Assembly: GCA_030770535.1 (NCBI GenBank)
Contig: JASVEC010000051.1
Coordinates: 62,001 to 126,000 of the forward strand
DNA: 64,000 nt
Source of the DNA: Batkoa obscura
Lineage: Eukaryota > Entomophthoromycota > Entomophthoromycetes > Entomophthorales > Batkoaceae
Direction: 5' to 3'
Made by a program: the position numbers and the translations under genes. Shown piece by piece: positions 20,977 to 31,594 of this stretch. Below the pieces are notes generated by a model. That model was given only the letters and a program-made list of their open reading frames with translations. It did no database searches and had not been told where the DNA came from. Every line of letters starts with the position of its first letter. Position 1 is the first letter of the stretch.

Positions 20977-22413
20977 TTAAGCTTCTTTAAGACTAAAGGC
21001 TTTAGCTACCTTATAATTTGTAATATCGTAGTCAAATGGAGTTAAATTTAGTTTGTTGTCAATTTTATAAGCCCAAGATCCATTATTATTATTTTTGATA
21101 TTATTACTAAAACTATGTTTAATAAACTGGCCGCATAGCTTAATCGACTTTATACTGCTTGGATGAAATTCAATTGACTGAAATGCATGTGGCATATCCT
21201 CAAAATGATGTAATATCACTTGTTGACCATTTGACTTGGTTTGGCTGTGACTTTTGATTTTACGTGCAAATATCATAATTTCGTCCTCAAACCTTTCTTC
21301 GCTGCCTACAGTCTAAATATAATCATTAATAAATAATCGTTAATATAATAAACCAATCTTCATTTACCACCATTATTGGGGGGAATCCATCAAAGCTATT
21401 CTGATACATTGGACTAACGAGTGGGTATTTCAAATATTTTTCAGTAGTGTAAAAATGACCATTAACACTTAAAATCTCTTCTTTTAAAGAAGGAATTGTG
21501 TTTTCTAATAATTCATTGATAAATAAATAGCCTTTTCCATATTTGGAGTTGGGCTCTGGTAAATAATCATTATTTTTTGTCAAAATACTGGGTTGTGATG
21601 AGGTTAAGTCGACCCATGGACTTAATAATAAACCTCCTGCTACCATTTTATATTCTTCAAGTTGACTTAATAATATTAGAAATGAACTGGATAATCCTCC
21701 TCCTGCACTGTCACCAGCAATTACTATTTTACTTGCATCAATGTCCATTCCTAGACATTTGGCAGTGCTTTGGGATATTAGAAATAGGTAAGCTGCCAAA
21801 GTGTCCTCCAAAGCACAGGGGAAAGGGAATTCAGGCGCTAGTCTATAGTTTAAAGCTAAAAAATATTGTTAATGGTAAGGATATCAAAATGAAAGCGTAA
21901 TTTATTACCAGCTACTTGACAGTTTGCTTCTCTACCCAATTGGCAATAGAGCGGGCGCTGAGTATTATTAGAGCATAATATGTATGCGCCACCATGTAAA
22001 TAAAATAGTGTTTCTTTGTCAACCCTACAATCCACACTTTTGGGCACTGCGAATTCTAGTTCCAATTTTTCACTGTTATACCAAAGAGCATCTTCTCTTT
22101 CAATTGGATATTTACCAATTTCTTTGATTAATATTTCTTTAATGATGTTATGACTCAACTCCCTATAGTGATCTGGGATATAAGTTGTTGTTATATCAAA
22201 ATCTTCAGGTGGTGCCTTGGAACCCATCTCCATGTTATCACGAGCCATCTTCAAGGTTTGCCCTGGATAAGGATCCAAGCTCTTTTTGATAGCACTCCAG
22301 GTTTGGCGGAACTTTAAATCCCAAGAAGGTAGAGGTACCTCTTGAGTTAGATTTACATAGCTTGAATATAGAGCTGTGTTTAGTAAATTACAAGCAGATT
22401 TTGTTTTGTCCAT
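20977..22413 (-). CDS. HSL-type alpha/beta-hydrolase B
   Basis: Three exons: 22413-21909, 21855-21368 and 21312-20977. All exon lengths equal those of hydrolase A (505, 488 and 336 nt), giving 442 residues. HGGAYILCSN, GDSAGG, GSEERFEDE and DMPHAFQ supply the oxyanion hole, nucleophile, acid and histidine. The oxyanion loop ends ILCSN where A and C have IYGSI, so substrate fit may differ. B is more diverged than A and C except in a block of about 170 bp around the nucleophile (21566-21738), which looks identical in all three. A TATATAAAA stretch lies about 40 bp before the ATG. Confidence 0.87.
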
Positions 22414-22598
22414 GATAAGGAATTATAAGTTAAAGTTGGTTGTTTATTTGATTTTATATACTTTTTTTGTGTTTAATCTGCAATTGATTATTTTGATTTA
22501 GACCATCGTTGATTTGTAATTAATTTTGATTTTTTCGGGAAATATTCTGATGGTACGATTTAAATGTGCCTACACTTTAATTACTAATCAGTTTGATA

Positions 22599-22622
22599 GA
22601 GGCGGGTTACGGCTTAACATTT
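22599..22622 (-). promoter_or_regulatory. Conserved upstream box of hydrolase B
   Basis: GGCGGGTTACGGCTTAACAT, about 190 bp before the start codon. It is the clearest CGG-N4-CGG form of the box shared by the array. Confidence 0.45.
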
Positions 22623-23042
22623 AAGCCAATATCCATAGGAATTGTATAACTGATTATTATAAATTTCTATAATCTATTATTTTTTAAACACTATTTTAAA
22701 TACTATCAAGATATTTTTTTAATTTTTCTTTTTGTTCATTTTTTATAGCATAAAATTTAAAGAATTATAAATATTAAAATAAAAAAGATGTTTCGCACTT
22801 GGGGGTTTATACTGTTTCAAGGTTTTCATTTTCTGAAAAAAAGATGTCTCTATACATTAAACACCCTCTACTTGGAAAACTATCTTTTATGAAATAACAA
22901 ATTACTAATAAAACTTTATAACATAAAATACTATACTGATTATACTCTAACAGAGTTAAAAAATCAAACAATGCAGGAAACTTTATAAGTTAGAATATAT
23001 TGAGCCAAGAAACAAGAAAATAAGTTATTGCTTCATTTAAAA

Positions 23043-24483
23043 TCAAGCTTCCTCTTCTTTAAGACTAAAAGTTTGTGATATTTGATACTCTGTTATATCA
23101 TAATCAAGCGGGGTTAAATTTAGTTTGGTATCAATTCTACATGCCCAAAATTGATCATTGTTGTTATTATTAATGTTATCACTTAAACAATCAGCAATAA
23201 ACTTGGAGCCTAATTCAAATGATTTTTGACAGCTTGGATGGGAATCAAAAGTTTGAAATAGATGTATCATCTCATCATAAACATGTAGTATTACTTGTTG
23301 ACTATTTGAGGTCCCTTTGTTATTACTCTTTAATTTGTAAGCGAATATCATACATTCATCCTTGAATCTTTCTTCATCACCTACAATCTAAAAGCAATTG
23401 TTAATTAACTAAAAATTTATATACAAAAAATTTAACTTACCACCATTATCGGAGGGAATCTATCAAAGCTATTTTGATACATTGGACTAACAAGAGGGTA
23501 TTTCAAATATTTTTCAGTAGTGTAAAAATGACCATTAACATTTACAATCTCTTCTCTCAAATCGCCGGATACATTTACCAGTAGCTCATTAATAAATAAA
23601 TATCTTTCACCATCTTTCAAGTTTGGTGCCTCTAAAAAATCATTATTTTTTGTCAAAATACTGGGTTGTGATGAGGTTAAGTCGACCCATGGACTTAATA
23701 ATAAACCTCCTGCTACCATTTTATATTCTTCAAGTTGACTTAATAATATTAGAAATGAACTGGATAATCCTCCTCCTGCACTGTCACCAGCAATTACTAT
23801 TTTACTTGCATCGATGTCCATCCCTGGATGCTCTGCAGTTTCCTGGGCAGTTAAATATAGATATGCTGCTAAAGTATCTTCTAAGGCGCAAGGGAAAGGA
23901 TACTCTGGGGCTAATCTATAGTTTAAAGCTAATAATTTTGATTAATTAATCGAGAATAATAATATCCGAGTATATTACCAGCCACCTGACAATTTGCTTT
24001 TTCACCTAATTTACAAAACAGTGGACGATGAGTATTGATAGAGCCATATATATATGCCCCACCATGTAAATAAAGCAAAGTTTCTTTATCAACATTTGGG
24101 TCCTTAATTTTAGGTACTGCAAGTTCTAGCTCCAATTTTTCACTATTGTACCAAAAGGCATTTTTCCTTTCAATTGGATATTTACCAATCTCTTTGACTA
24201 GTTTCTCTTTAATAATATTATGACTCAATTCCCTATAATGATCTGGAATATATGTCTTTGTAAAACCGAAATCTTTGGAAGGTGGAAAAATATTAATATC
24301 TTTAATTTTACGGACTTCTTCTAAGCTCTTTCCCTGTTTGTGATTGTTGCCCTTTTTAAGGATGTTGTAGATAAAGTGAGTTTTTAAGTCCCAAGAAGGT
24401 AAAGGCGCACCTTGAGTAAAATGTATATAACTTGTGTAAAACCCCATGGTTATTAGACTAGCAACTATTTTTAAACTATCCAT
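23043..24483 (-). CDS. HSL-type alpha/beta-hydrolase C
   Basis: Three exons: 24483-23979, 23928-23441 and 23387-23043, giving 445 residues. HGGAYIYG, GDSAGG, GDEERFKDE and EMIHLFQ keep all catalytic elements; the GD form of the acid loop is closest to the family norm. The C-terminus (SLKEEEA) is slightly longer than in A or B. Residues about 55-169 are the same as in hydrolase A, while the first 50 residues and the last exon differ. That pattern shows partial homogenisation rather than a simple recent duplication. A run of TATATATA lies about 40-55 bp before the ATG. Confidence 0.87.
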
Positions 24484-24670
24484 AGTAAAGCAATAAGAAA
24501 TGAAGATTTGGTCGTTTGTTATGTTTTATATATATATTTAACTAACTGATTTGATCATCGTGGCCGATCTTTTGTTGAGCTATAATAAATTTAATATTCA
24601 TTTTATTGATAAAGATTCTGTTGACAAGATTTATTTACAGTTTGTATTTAATTTCAATCATTAACTAAAG

Positions 24671-24703
24671 TGGCGGAAACAGATCATAATTTAATATTAG
24701 TAT
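24671..24703 (-). promoter_or_regulatory. Weak form of the upstream box, hydrolase C
   Basis: TGGCGGAAACAGATCATAAT and then TTAATATTAGTATT, about 190 bp before the ATG, the same distance as in hydrolase B. It aligns with the box of A and B but with more mismatches. Confidence 0.35.
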
Positions 24704-24975
24704 TAATTATCGATAGTCATTATAGTTAATAGAATTAGTCAATAGCTATAATATATTATATGCTAAATAAGTGTTGAAGCATTATACAACAAATACTTTT
24801 TACTTAAAGATTCTTTAATCAGGAGTTTATCATTGAATGTGAGAATGTTTAAAAAACTACTAATTTTATGAGTATAGAGCTCATGAGTAAAATAGAAGCC
24901 TTGAATTTACATCTAGAAACTGTTTAAAGTGTGACAGGGTTGATATTTGATTTTTATTAATAACAAAAGAACATA

Positions 24976-25062
24976 TGGGAGTGTGTTTTTTGGTTTTATC
25001 ACTTTTTACACTTAACTGGAAAAATTATTAATAAAATTTTTAAACAAAAAAATACACGTTCA
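24976..25062 (-). mobile_element. Fold-back MITE, reverse orientation, shortened
   Basis: Runs from TGGGAGTGTGTTTTTTGG to AATACACGTTCA. The middle is about 12 bp shorter than in other copies. TA flanks are on both sides. Confidence 0.75.
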
Positions 25063-26763
25063 TATGATTAATAAAATTTTTGAATTAAAACTTACTATTT
25101 AATCAGTTTATTTTCGTTTGGAGCCTTGAGGAAGATAGAGACCATAAATGTTTTGTGGAAGTAAAAGTTGAGAAAATGAGGAATTGAAATGATAGGAATT
25201 GAAAATAAGTAAGAAGAAAGTTAGGTAAAATTAAGAGATTGATGGAAGGTATTTCAACTTAAGAGTGTCCATGCTTACCTTATTAACTCCACTTTATCTC
25301 ATGTTTTTGTAATTTTAAAAGCTAATCCTAAAATTTAGATTTTTTAATAAAACTAAAAACCTTGTATAAAAAACAAATTAACTTATTTAGACCTAATTCG
25401 TAATATGTATTATTTCTATAAAATAAAAGCTATACCAATATAAATAAATAAACCAATAATACAAAATCAAATTTATTAGTTTAAATTGTTATTTACAAAA
25501 CTTGATTATTTTATGTAATTTTGTAAAATTTAATCAATGAGCCATTATAAAAGCCTTTATTTTTACCTTCTTATTGTGTTGAAGTTGTATAACAAAAATC
25601 AAACTCGAAATAATAGTGTATATTTAAAATATACATGGTTTTATTATATAGCTTTATGATATAATATTAAGAAACTTTTTAAAATTTTACTAAAACACAA
25701 AATGTTAAATAGTAATCAAATTTAATCATGCTGTCTTTTATGTTTCTAGTATAATTTTATCAACTAATTCACCTTTTATGTATTTTGAACATTTCTATTA
25801 TTAGTATATAGGATTTATAGTAAAAGGCTATATAACATAATGTAGACTGAACTTGTGAATCAATATGAAAATGTGGGCAAATAGGATGTGCCCTCACAGT
25901 GGCTCATAAGTTCAAATTATATTGCATATAAAATTATTGTAAGCTTAATTAGTTTTATATTATCGAGATTGTTCAAGTCTAACTATTTGCTAATGTCTTG
26001 ATATCAATACACCTTAGACACAAATCCATATAATATTAACTATGTAAAGTATTTTAACACCTATGATCTAAATATTGATTTAATAATGTTTAAATGAGGG
26101 AGTGATGAATATAAACAAGCTAAGTATATTTTCCCAATTTACTAACAAGTTTTGTAGTATTTATGAATTTACCAATAGTTGGGCAAATGCTCACCTCACT
26201 TATACCCATTGCTCCCTTATTTTATATATTGTGAAATTTTCTTTTTAAATTCATCAAAAAGGGCAGTTTTGGAGTTGAACAATCACTGATAAGGATCCCG
26301 CTTTAAGCCTGATGATGTTAGCAAAAAAATAGGTTTTACCTAACATTGAAAAAACCTCAAGATATTTATTTGTACAATATAAGTTTATATTTTATTGTAA
26401 TTAGAAAATTAGAAAAAGAAATTAAAAAGAATATTATATTAAATACAACAAAGAGAAACAAAGCATATGATGAAGCTTTATAGACCATTTTGTATATAGA
26501 ATAAACATATATTAGTTTAATATATTGAATTACTATAATACTTATCCCTTAGAAAGTGGTTTTGTTTCAACGATTGCGAAATTGTCTACGTAATTTACTT
26601 ATTTTTACTTCATCTAAGTTTCCAACCAATAAAAGTTAACTTAAAACAAGGGATAAAGTAAAAAACAAGGATCAATATTCAAATTACGAAAGCATGTAAA
26701 GGAATCAAGGAATCATTAACTAATCTAAGTAATAGATGTCTACGTAATACAAGTGAAAAATAA

Positions 26764-26774
26764 GATATATAAAC
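26764..26774 (+). promoter_or_regulatory. TATA box of the Gln-rich gene
   Basis: GATATATAAAC lies 60-70 bp before the start codon and is conserved in the other arm (49311-49322, reverse). The leader ends in a CAAATACAAATG context. Confidence 0.55.
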
Positions 26775-26833
26775 AATGAGAGTTCTCCGATATATACTTA
26801 GAATTCAGATTCATAACTAAAATACAAATACAA

Positions 26834-27511
26834 ATGTCTTTCTTAAACCAATACTCTCCAGTTAACCAAACTTTTGGTCAAAACCCAGAAACTCGTAACC
26901 TTCATCAAGTTTCTCAAACTCTTGAACACGTACAACGTCAAATCCAACAAGAACAATACCAACCATCCCACCCACAACAATCCCGCCAAACTAACGAACA
27001 AGTTCACCATCACGTTGAACAAGCTCGTCAATTAGTACAACAAGCTATCCAACAAAACCAACAACGTCAATACCAAACCCAAAACCCAATTGAACGTCAA
27101 CAAGTTCAACAAAAAGAACAACAATTATACCAACTTGCTCAAATCAAAGACCAAATCCGTCAACTTGTACAACAACGTCTTTACTCTAATGACCAATTCA
27201 CCAACCAACAAGTTGGACAACAAGTTCAACAATTAGTTCAAGTTGCTCAACAAGTTATCCAAAACTTGATCCAACAATCCCAATTCCAAGGACAAGGTAT
27301 TCACGGACAATCCCCATTCCAAACCCAAGGTACCTGGGGTCAATCTCCATTCCAAACCCAAGGTGTTTATGGTCAATCCCCATTCCAAGGACAAGGTATC
27401 TTAGGACAATCCCCATTCCAAACCCAAGGTACCTGGGGTCAATCTCCATTCCAAACCCAAGGACAAGGTCTCTTCGGTCAACAATCCCCAATCTTCGGTC
27501 GTCAACTTTAA
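26834..27511 (+). CDS. Gln-rich repeat protein, copy 1
   Basis: A single-exon gene of 225 residues, not recognised as any named family. Residues 1-150 are very Gln-rich and probably alpha-helical (HHHVEQARQLVQQAIQQNQQ; QLYQLAQIKDQIRQLVQQ), with spacing suited to coiled coils. Residues 151-225 are about six copies of an 11-residue unit, FQTQGTWGQSP and variants. There is no signal peptide or membrane segment. Codon use is unlike the neighbours: AAC, TTC, TAC, ATC and CGT dominate although the region is about 75 percent AT, a sign of very high expression. Every Gln codon I read is CAA. A structural or assembling protein is plausible but not shown. Confidence 0.8.
   Translation: MSFLNQYSPVNQTFGQNPETRNLHQVSQTLEHVQRQIQQEQYQPSHPQQSRQTNEQVHHHVEQARQLVQQAIQQNQQRQYQTQNPIERQQVQQKEQQLYQLAQIKDQIRQLVQQRLYSNDQFTNQQVGQQVQQLVQVAQQVIQNLIQQSQFQGQGIHGQSPFQTQGTWGQSPFQTQGVYGQSPFQGQGILGQSPFQTQGTWGQSPFQTQGQGLFGQQSPIFGRQL
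27284..27477 (+). repeat. 33-bp coding minisatellite
   Basis: About six tandem 33-bp units that encode FQxQGxxGQSP. Several units are identical at the nucleotide level (the TTCCAAACCCAAGGTACCTG unit occurs twice), which suggests recent unit turnover. Confidence 0.8.
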
Positions 27512-28650
27512 TTTTCTAATAAATTAAAATTGTCTAATTGAATTATTATTTTAAGGTAAAATTTTTATTGTTTATCTTTATTTTAGCTCATTATAAGTTT
27601 ACTTCACTCTGTAAATGTTTATAATTTTCTATTTTTAAAAAAAGGTATTGTACGTCTAACAATATCTTAACTAGAAATAAGACTTTTATATTCATTAATG
27701 TTATAGAAAATATCCTAATTTTATTATTCTGATATGTTTTTTTTTGAAAACGCCATACATTTGATAGCATCAGTCTTATTATAACTTAAAGCAAAAGATG
27801 CTTTATTTTAAATTATTTTTAGAAAGGAAAAATAATAAAAACAATTACATAAAATCTCATCCCTTTTGTAAAATATCATCTGTTTATTTTTTTTATCCTT
27901 GTTTGAGCTAGGGATTAGTTTATTTATTTACATATGATTTCAACATTAAGAAGGATTAATAGGTAAAATTAAACAAACTAGGCCTATTTATTGTCCTTTT
28001 AAATATTTCAAACGGTTTTATTCTATACTTAAACTTTGGTATTTATATTATCCTAATAAAGCACATGGGAGGCAGCATTCTTTGAAGGATATAAAAAAGG
28101 AGGTCTGAATCTGTAGATAACTCATAGATTTTGTCTTTAAAAAACGCTCATAAAATGCTTATAAATAATAAATAGCCGCTTTATACTATCTGATTATTGT
28201 ACCTTTATCTTTATCAAAGCTATAGTAACTTGGATTAGTGAAACCTTTTATATCATATTTTGTTATCTTCTATTTAGTTAAATGATAGTTTTTAGGCATT
28301 TAAAAAAGCTACAGCAAATAGTTATTATTGATAAGTTTCCTTTTTCTGTTTTTTAGCAATGATATGATGCTACTAAAATTACCAATCTATATAATAAATA
28401 ACTATAATGCGAGTCATTTTATATTTTGTTTATATTAAGAAGCTTCATAATCCTTTTTACATCCACATGTTCTATAGATTCTGATTAGCATATATCCTAA
28501 TTTTCATATTAATTGAGCAACCTACCATTTAGTATGATCAAACTACAAATGAAGCTGCTGATTTACGTTATATTTATTATTTTAAAAAAATAGAACATTT
28601 TGAACTATATCTTAACAATAAACACTTCAATGGATATCAAAAGTAGCATA

Positions 28651-28750
28651 TGGGGCTGTTTTTTTTGGTTTCATAACTTTTTCTATTTTTAAGCACTATT
28701 CGAGCGGAAAAATTGTTAGTAAAATTATTAAGCAAAAAAATACATCCCCA
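28651..28750 (-). mobile_element. Fold-back MITE, reverse orientation
   Basis: TGGGGCTGTTTTTTTTGG to AATACATCCCCA, flanked by TA on both sides. Confidence 0.87.
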
Positions 28751-29414
28751 TATATATTAAATTTAAACTACAGGTTCTATTTTTGTAAAAAAATCTATAT
28801 ACTATGCTGCTAACTGCTTTATCTTTATCTTATTTTATTTTAGCTTAACATAATTGGGATAGTATTTTTATTTTTTTCATATCTCAAAAATTGATTATTT
28901 AGCAAAACTCGGTATATATACTAAGATCTACAAATTATATCAAAGCAATAAAAACTCAATGTATAAATTCTTACTTTTGCTTTATTTAAACTTTTTGACA
29001 TCAACTTGTATTATAATTGTTTTTTAAATCCAACCTTGAAATTTTTTAGTTTCTCTATGTTGTATCTTGTCTATTAAATCTCGATTGAAACATCTTTCCA
29101 TCCTTAACTTGTTTGCTTTTCCTTGTTGATTAGTTATCATATTATATAGGTATACAATATTAGAGATAATAAATTCAAAAAGTATAGATTAAAATAATCA
29201 TATATGAATAATTTTTATTTTGAGATTTGTATATTTTAAAAAAACAAACAGTAAGACAATAAAATTATATTTTTGGAATTTATTTGATTTAAAAAATTAG
29301 TTTCAACACAAAAAACAACTTATTTCAATATTAGTAAAAAATTATCTTAATATTGGTGAAAAAGAATTTCAATGTTTAAAAGTGTTTATTGCTAGAAAAG
29401 TTGAAATTTTTATA

Positions 29415-29448
29415 AAGTAAAATTCTTAAATACAAAAATACATCCCCA
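29415..29448 (-). mobile_element. MITE end fragment
   Basis: Only the terminal 34 bp remain: AGTAAAATTCTTAAATAC to ACATCCCCA. Confidence 0.7.
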
Positions 29449-29477
29449 TATGGAATGCTCAAATTGGTTTCAGGATT

Positions 29478-29578
29478 TGGGAGTGTTTTTTTTGACTTCA
29501 TTACTTTTTCCATTTTTTAAGCGTTATTTAAGTGGAAAATTTATTAGTAAAATCATTAAACAAAAAAACACATCCTCA
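29478..29578 (-). mobile_element. Fold-back MITE, reverse orientation
   Basis: TGGGAGTGTTTTTTTTGAC to CACATCCTCA, only 29 bp from the preceding end fragment. Confidence 0.85.
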
Positions 29579-29733
29579 TTTAGCTAATTAATCCAACTTC
29601 TAAGCTTTTAAGTCCTTTAATGTATGATTATTTAAATTTAAAAAGGTCGAAATCAAATTAAAAAATTTAACTCGAAAGACTTAATTGTTCTATTTTTATT
29701 AAATGGCTAATAGATATATAATATATAAATATA

Positions 29734-29831
29734 TGGGGATGTATTTTTGTGTTTAATAATTTTACTAATAATTTTTCCACTTAATAGTGCTTAAAAGATG
29801 GAAAAAGTAATGAAGCTAAAAAACATTCCCG
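29734..29831 (+). mobile_element. Fold-back MITE, forward orientation
   Basis: TGGGGATGTATTTTTGTG to AACATTCCCG, flanked by TA on both sides. Confidence 0.85.
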
Positions 29832-29951
29832 TATAAAAAAAATTAAAAAGTATTTACATTTTGTTGAACATAATAATAGCCTATAGCATTGTTATTTAAT
29901 ATCCAATAGATGCAAGAAAATGATATATTTCTAATTAAAGTTACAAAGCTC

Positions 29952-30412
29952 TGTGAGATATAGTACTCAGTGATTAAAGTCAATAACAGCCATTGCCTAG
30001 TTAACTATACTGTAAGTCGAAAGGTCTTAGTTTATGTGACTAAGATAGACTTGAATTATGAAGAATAGCACACAATATGCTATGAACTATGTAAGACAAA
30101 TAGAATAGACAATACTAATGTAAAATCTACGTAAAATACTAATAAGGAAATTTAGTGACTATCAAATGCACGAGATAACAGGGAATAATTCAGTTGGAAC
30201 CCTCGGGTTACTATATTCTAAGATTTCTTTTATGCTCTAACAAGTACAAATATCAAAATGAGAAGATAATATTCTTTGGTATGAAGCTAGAAATCCCCAT
30301 GGGAAATCAAAATAAGGGTGTGGGATTGATTATCTCTGAACTCAAGAACACAACAGCTTAAATGGTTATTATGCTATAATTAATCATGGAGCTGATAAAG
30401 CGATATTTCACA
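29952..30412 (-). repeat. Solo LTR, diverged relative of the intact element's LTR
   Basis: Starts TGTGAGATATAGTACTCAGT and ends CGATATTTCACA on the plus strand, with shared blocks such as AAAGGTCTTAGTTTAT and CTAAGATAGACTTGAAT. It is about 460 bp against 468 bp for the intact element's LTRs, but clearly older. No internal region adjoins it and no convincing target duplication is visible. Confidence 0.8.
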
Positions 30413-30715
30413 GTTCATAGAAAATAAAATAAAAAGATCAACCCGAGTTTATCTTATAAAAATAACAAAAAATTTAAAGTTTTAATATTTATTAAGCAAG
30501 TAATTTATTAAATACTAAAAATTGATAATTAAATATCAATATTGTTTAAATTATTTATAACTAAGTTAACAAATAGCTAAAAAGCGAATAATTATAATAA
30601 CAAATAAAAATCATTATTATATTTCTTGTATTATATAAAAATGGTTAATGTTAGCTTTAAAGCTAACTATTCCTCCTTATCCAGCTGTTTATTAACTCAA
30701 TAATATGAGGATGTA

Positions 30716-30748
30716 TTTTTGTGTTTAAGAATTTTACTGACAATTTTT
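30716..30748 (+). mobile_element. MITE left-end fragment
   Basis: TGAGGATGTATTTTTGTG through AATTTTACTGACAATT, then unrelated sequence. Confidence 0.65.
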
Positions 30749-31016
30749 ATAAAAATATGTATTTGTTTACATATTACAACTTTGATTAATATTAACATAT
30801 AGATTATATTGATAAAAGCCTTGCTAACTCGGAAATTTTTGTTGACTTTAATAAAAATCTAGCTAACTTATAATATAAATTATAATGAAATAATTTGAAA
30901 CCGTGACAGATATTTTTGCTTTTAAAAAAATTATAAAATTTTAAGTAAAGTTTTTAAAATACAAAATACTTAAAAAATTGCATAAAAACAAAGATAACTC
31001 AGATGACACTTTTATA

Positions 31017-31115
31017 TGGGAATGTTTTTTTTGGGTTCATTATTTTTTCCATCTTGAGTACTATTTGAATGGAAAAATTCTTAGTAAAATTCTTAAACAA
31101 AAAAGTACATCCCCA
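31017..31115 (-). mobile_element. Fold-back MITE, reverse orientation
   Basis: TGGGAATGTTTTTTTTGGG to AGTACATCCCCA, TA-flanked, about 480 bp upstream of the transporter gene. Confidence 0.87.
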
Positions 31116-31594
31116 TATCTTATTTACAAGAAATCATTTTTATTATTAGTATTTTATTTTCCATTATTACTTCCACCCCAGTTTTATTTGAATTTCTAAT
31201 ACAGCATCACTAAAATTACCTATTTATTTTTAGCCCATGTCTTAACTTATCTACCTAACTCAGATCTAGGTTTGTTAGAAGTAAGTATAAATCACAAATC
31301 ATGGCTTGTACTTTTTATTTAAAAAATAAACATTAAAATTTAAATTAAAAAACTATCTAGAACATATTGTATTTCTATCTATTTTAATTTATTAATTTGA
31401 ACTCCTCAACCCCAAAAGATCAAAGAAAGATAGCTATGATTGGCTTAAAATTAAGAATAAAAATAAAGGAATTCAATTTAGAAGACTAGAATTCCTAAAA
31501 AACAATCTACTAAATTAAGTTAATTTTTCATTACACAAACTAATTAAAGAATTTTTTCAAATCAAAAAAATACTTTCTCCTTTTTATTTTTACT

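Larger units (their letters stand above)
25873..27932 (+). repeat. Inverted segmental duplication, arm 1
   Basis: Pairs in opposite orientation with 48154-50301. From the gene to the right edge the coordinates of the two arms sum to a constant 76086, so that stretch has no net indel. The promoter-distal side is more diverged. The right edge is sharp, at TTTATTTATTTACA. The arm holds one complete Gln-rich gene with its promoter. Confidence 0.85.
27933..31594. other. Repeat-rich intergenic region
   Basis: No gene was recognised. It contains MITE copies at 28651, 29415 (end fragment), 29478, 29734, 30716 (fragment) and 31017, and a diverged solo LTR at 29952-30412. The remainder is unassigned AT-rich sequence. 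Confidence 0.55.
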
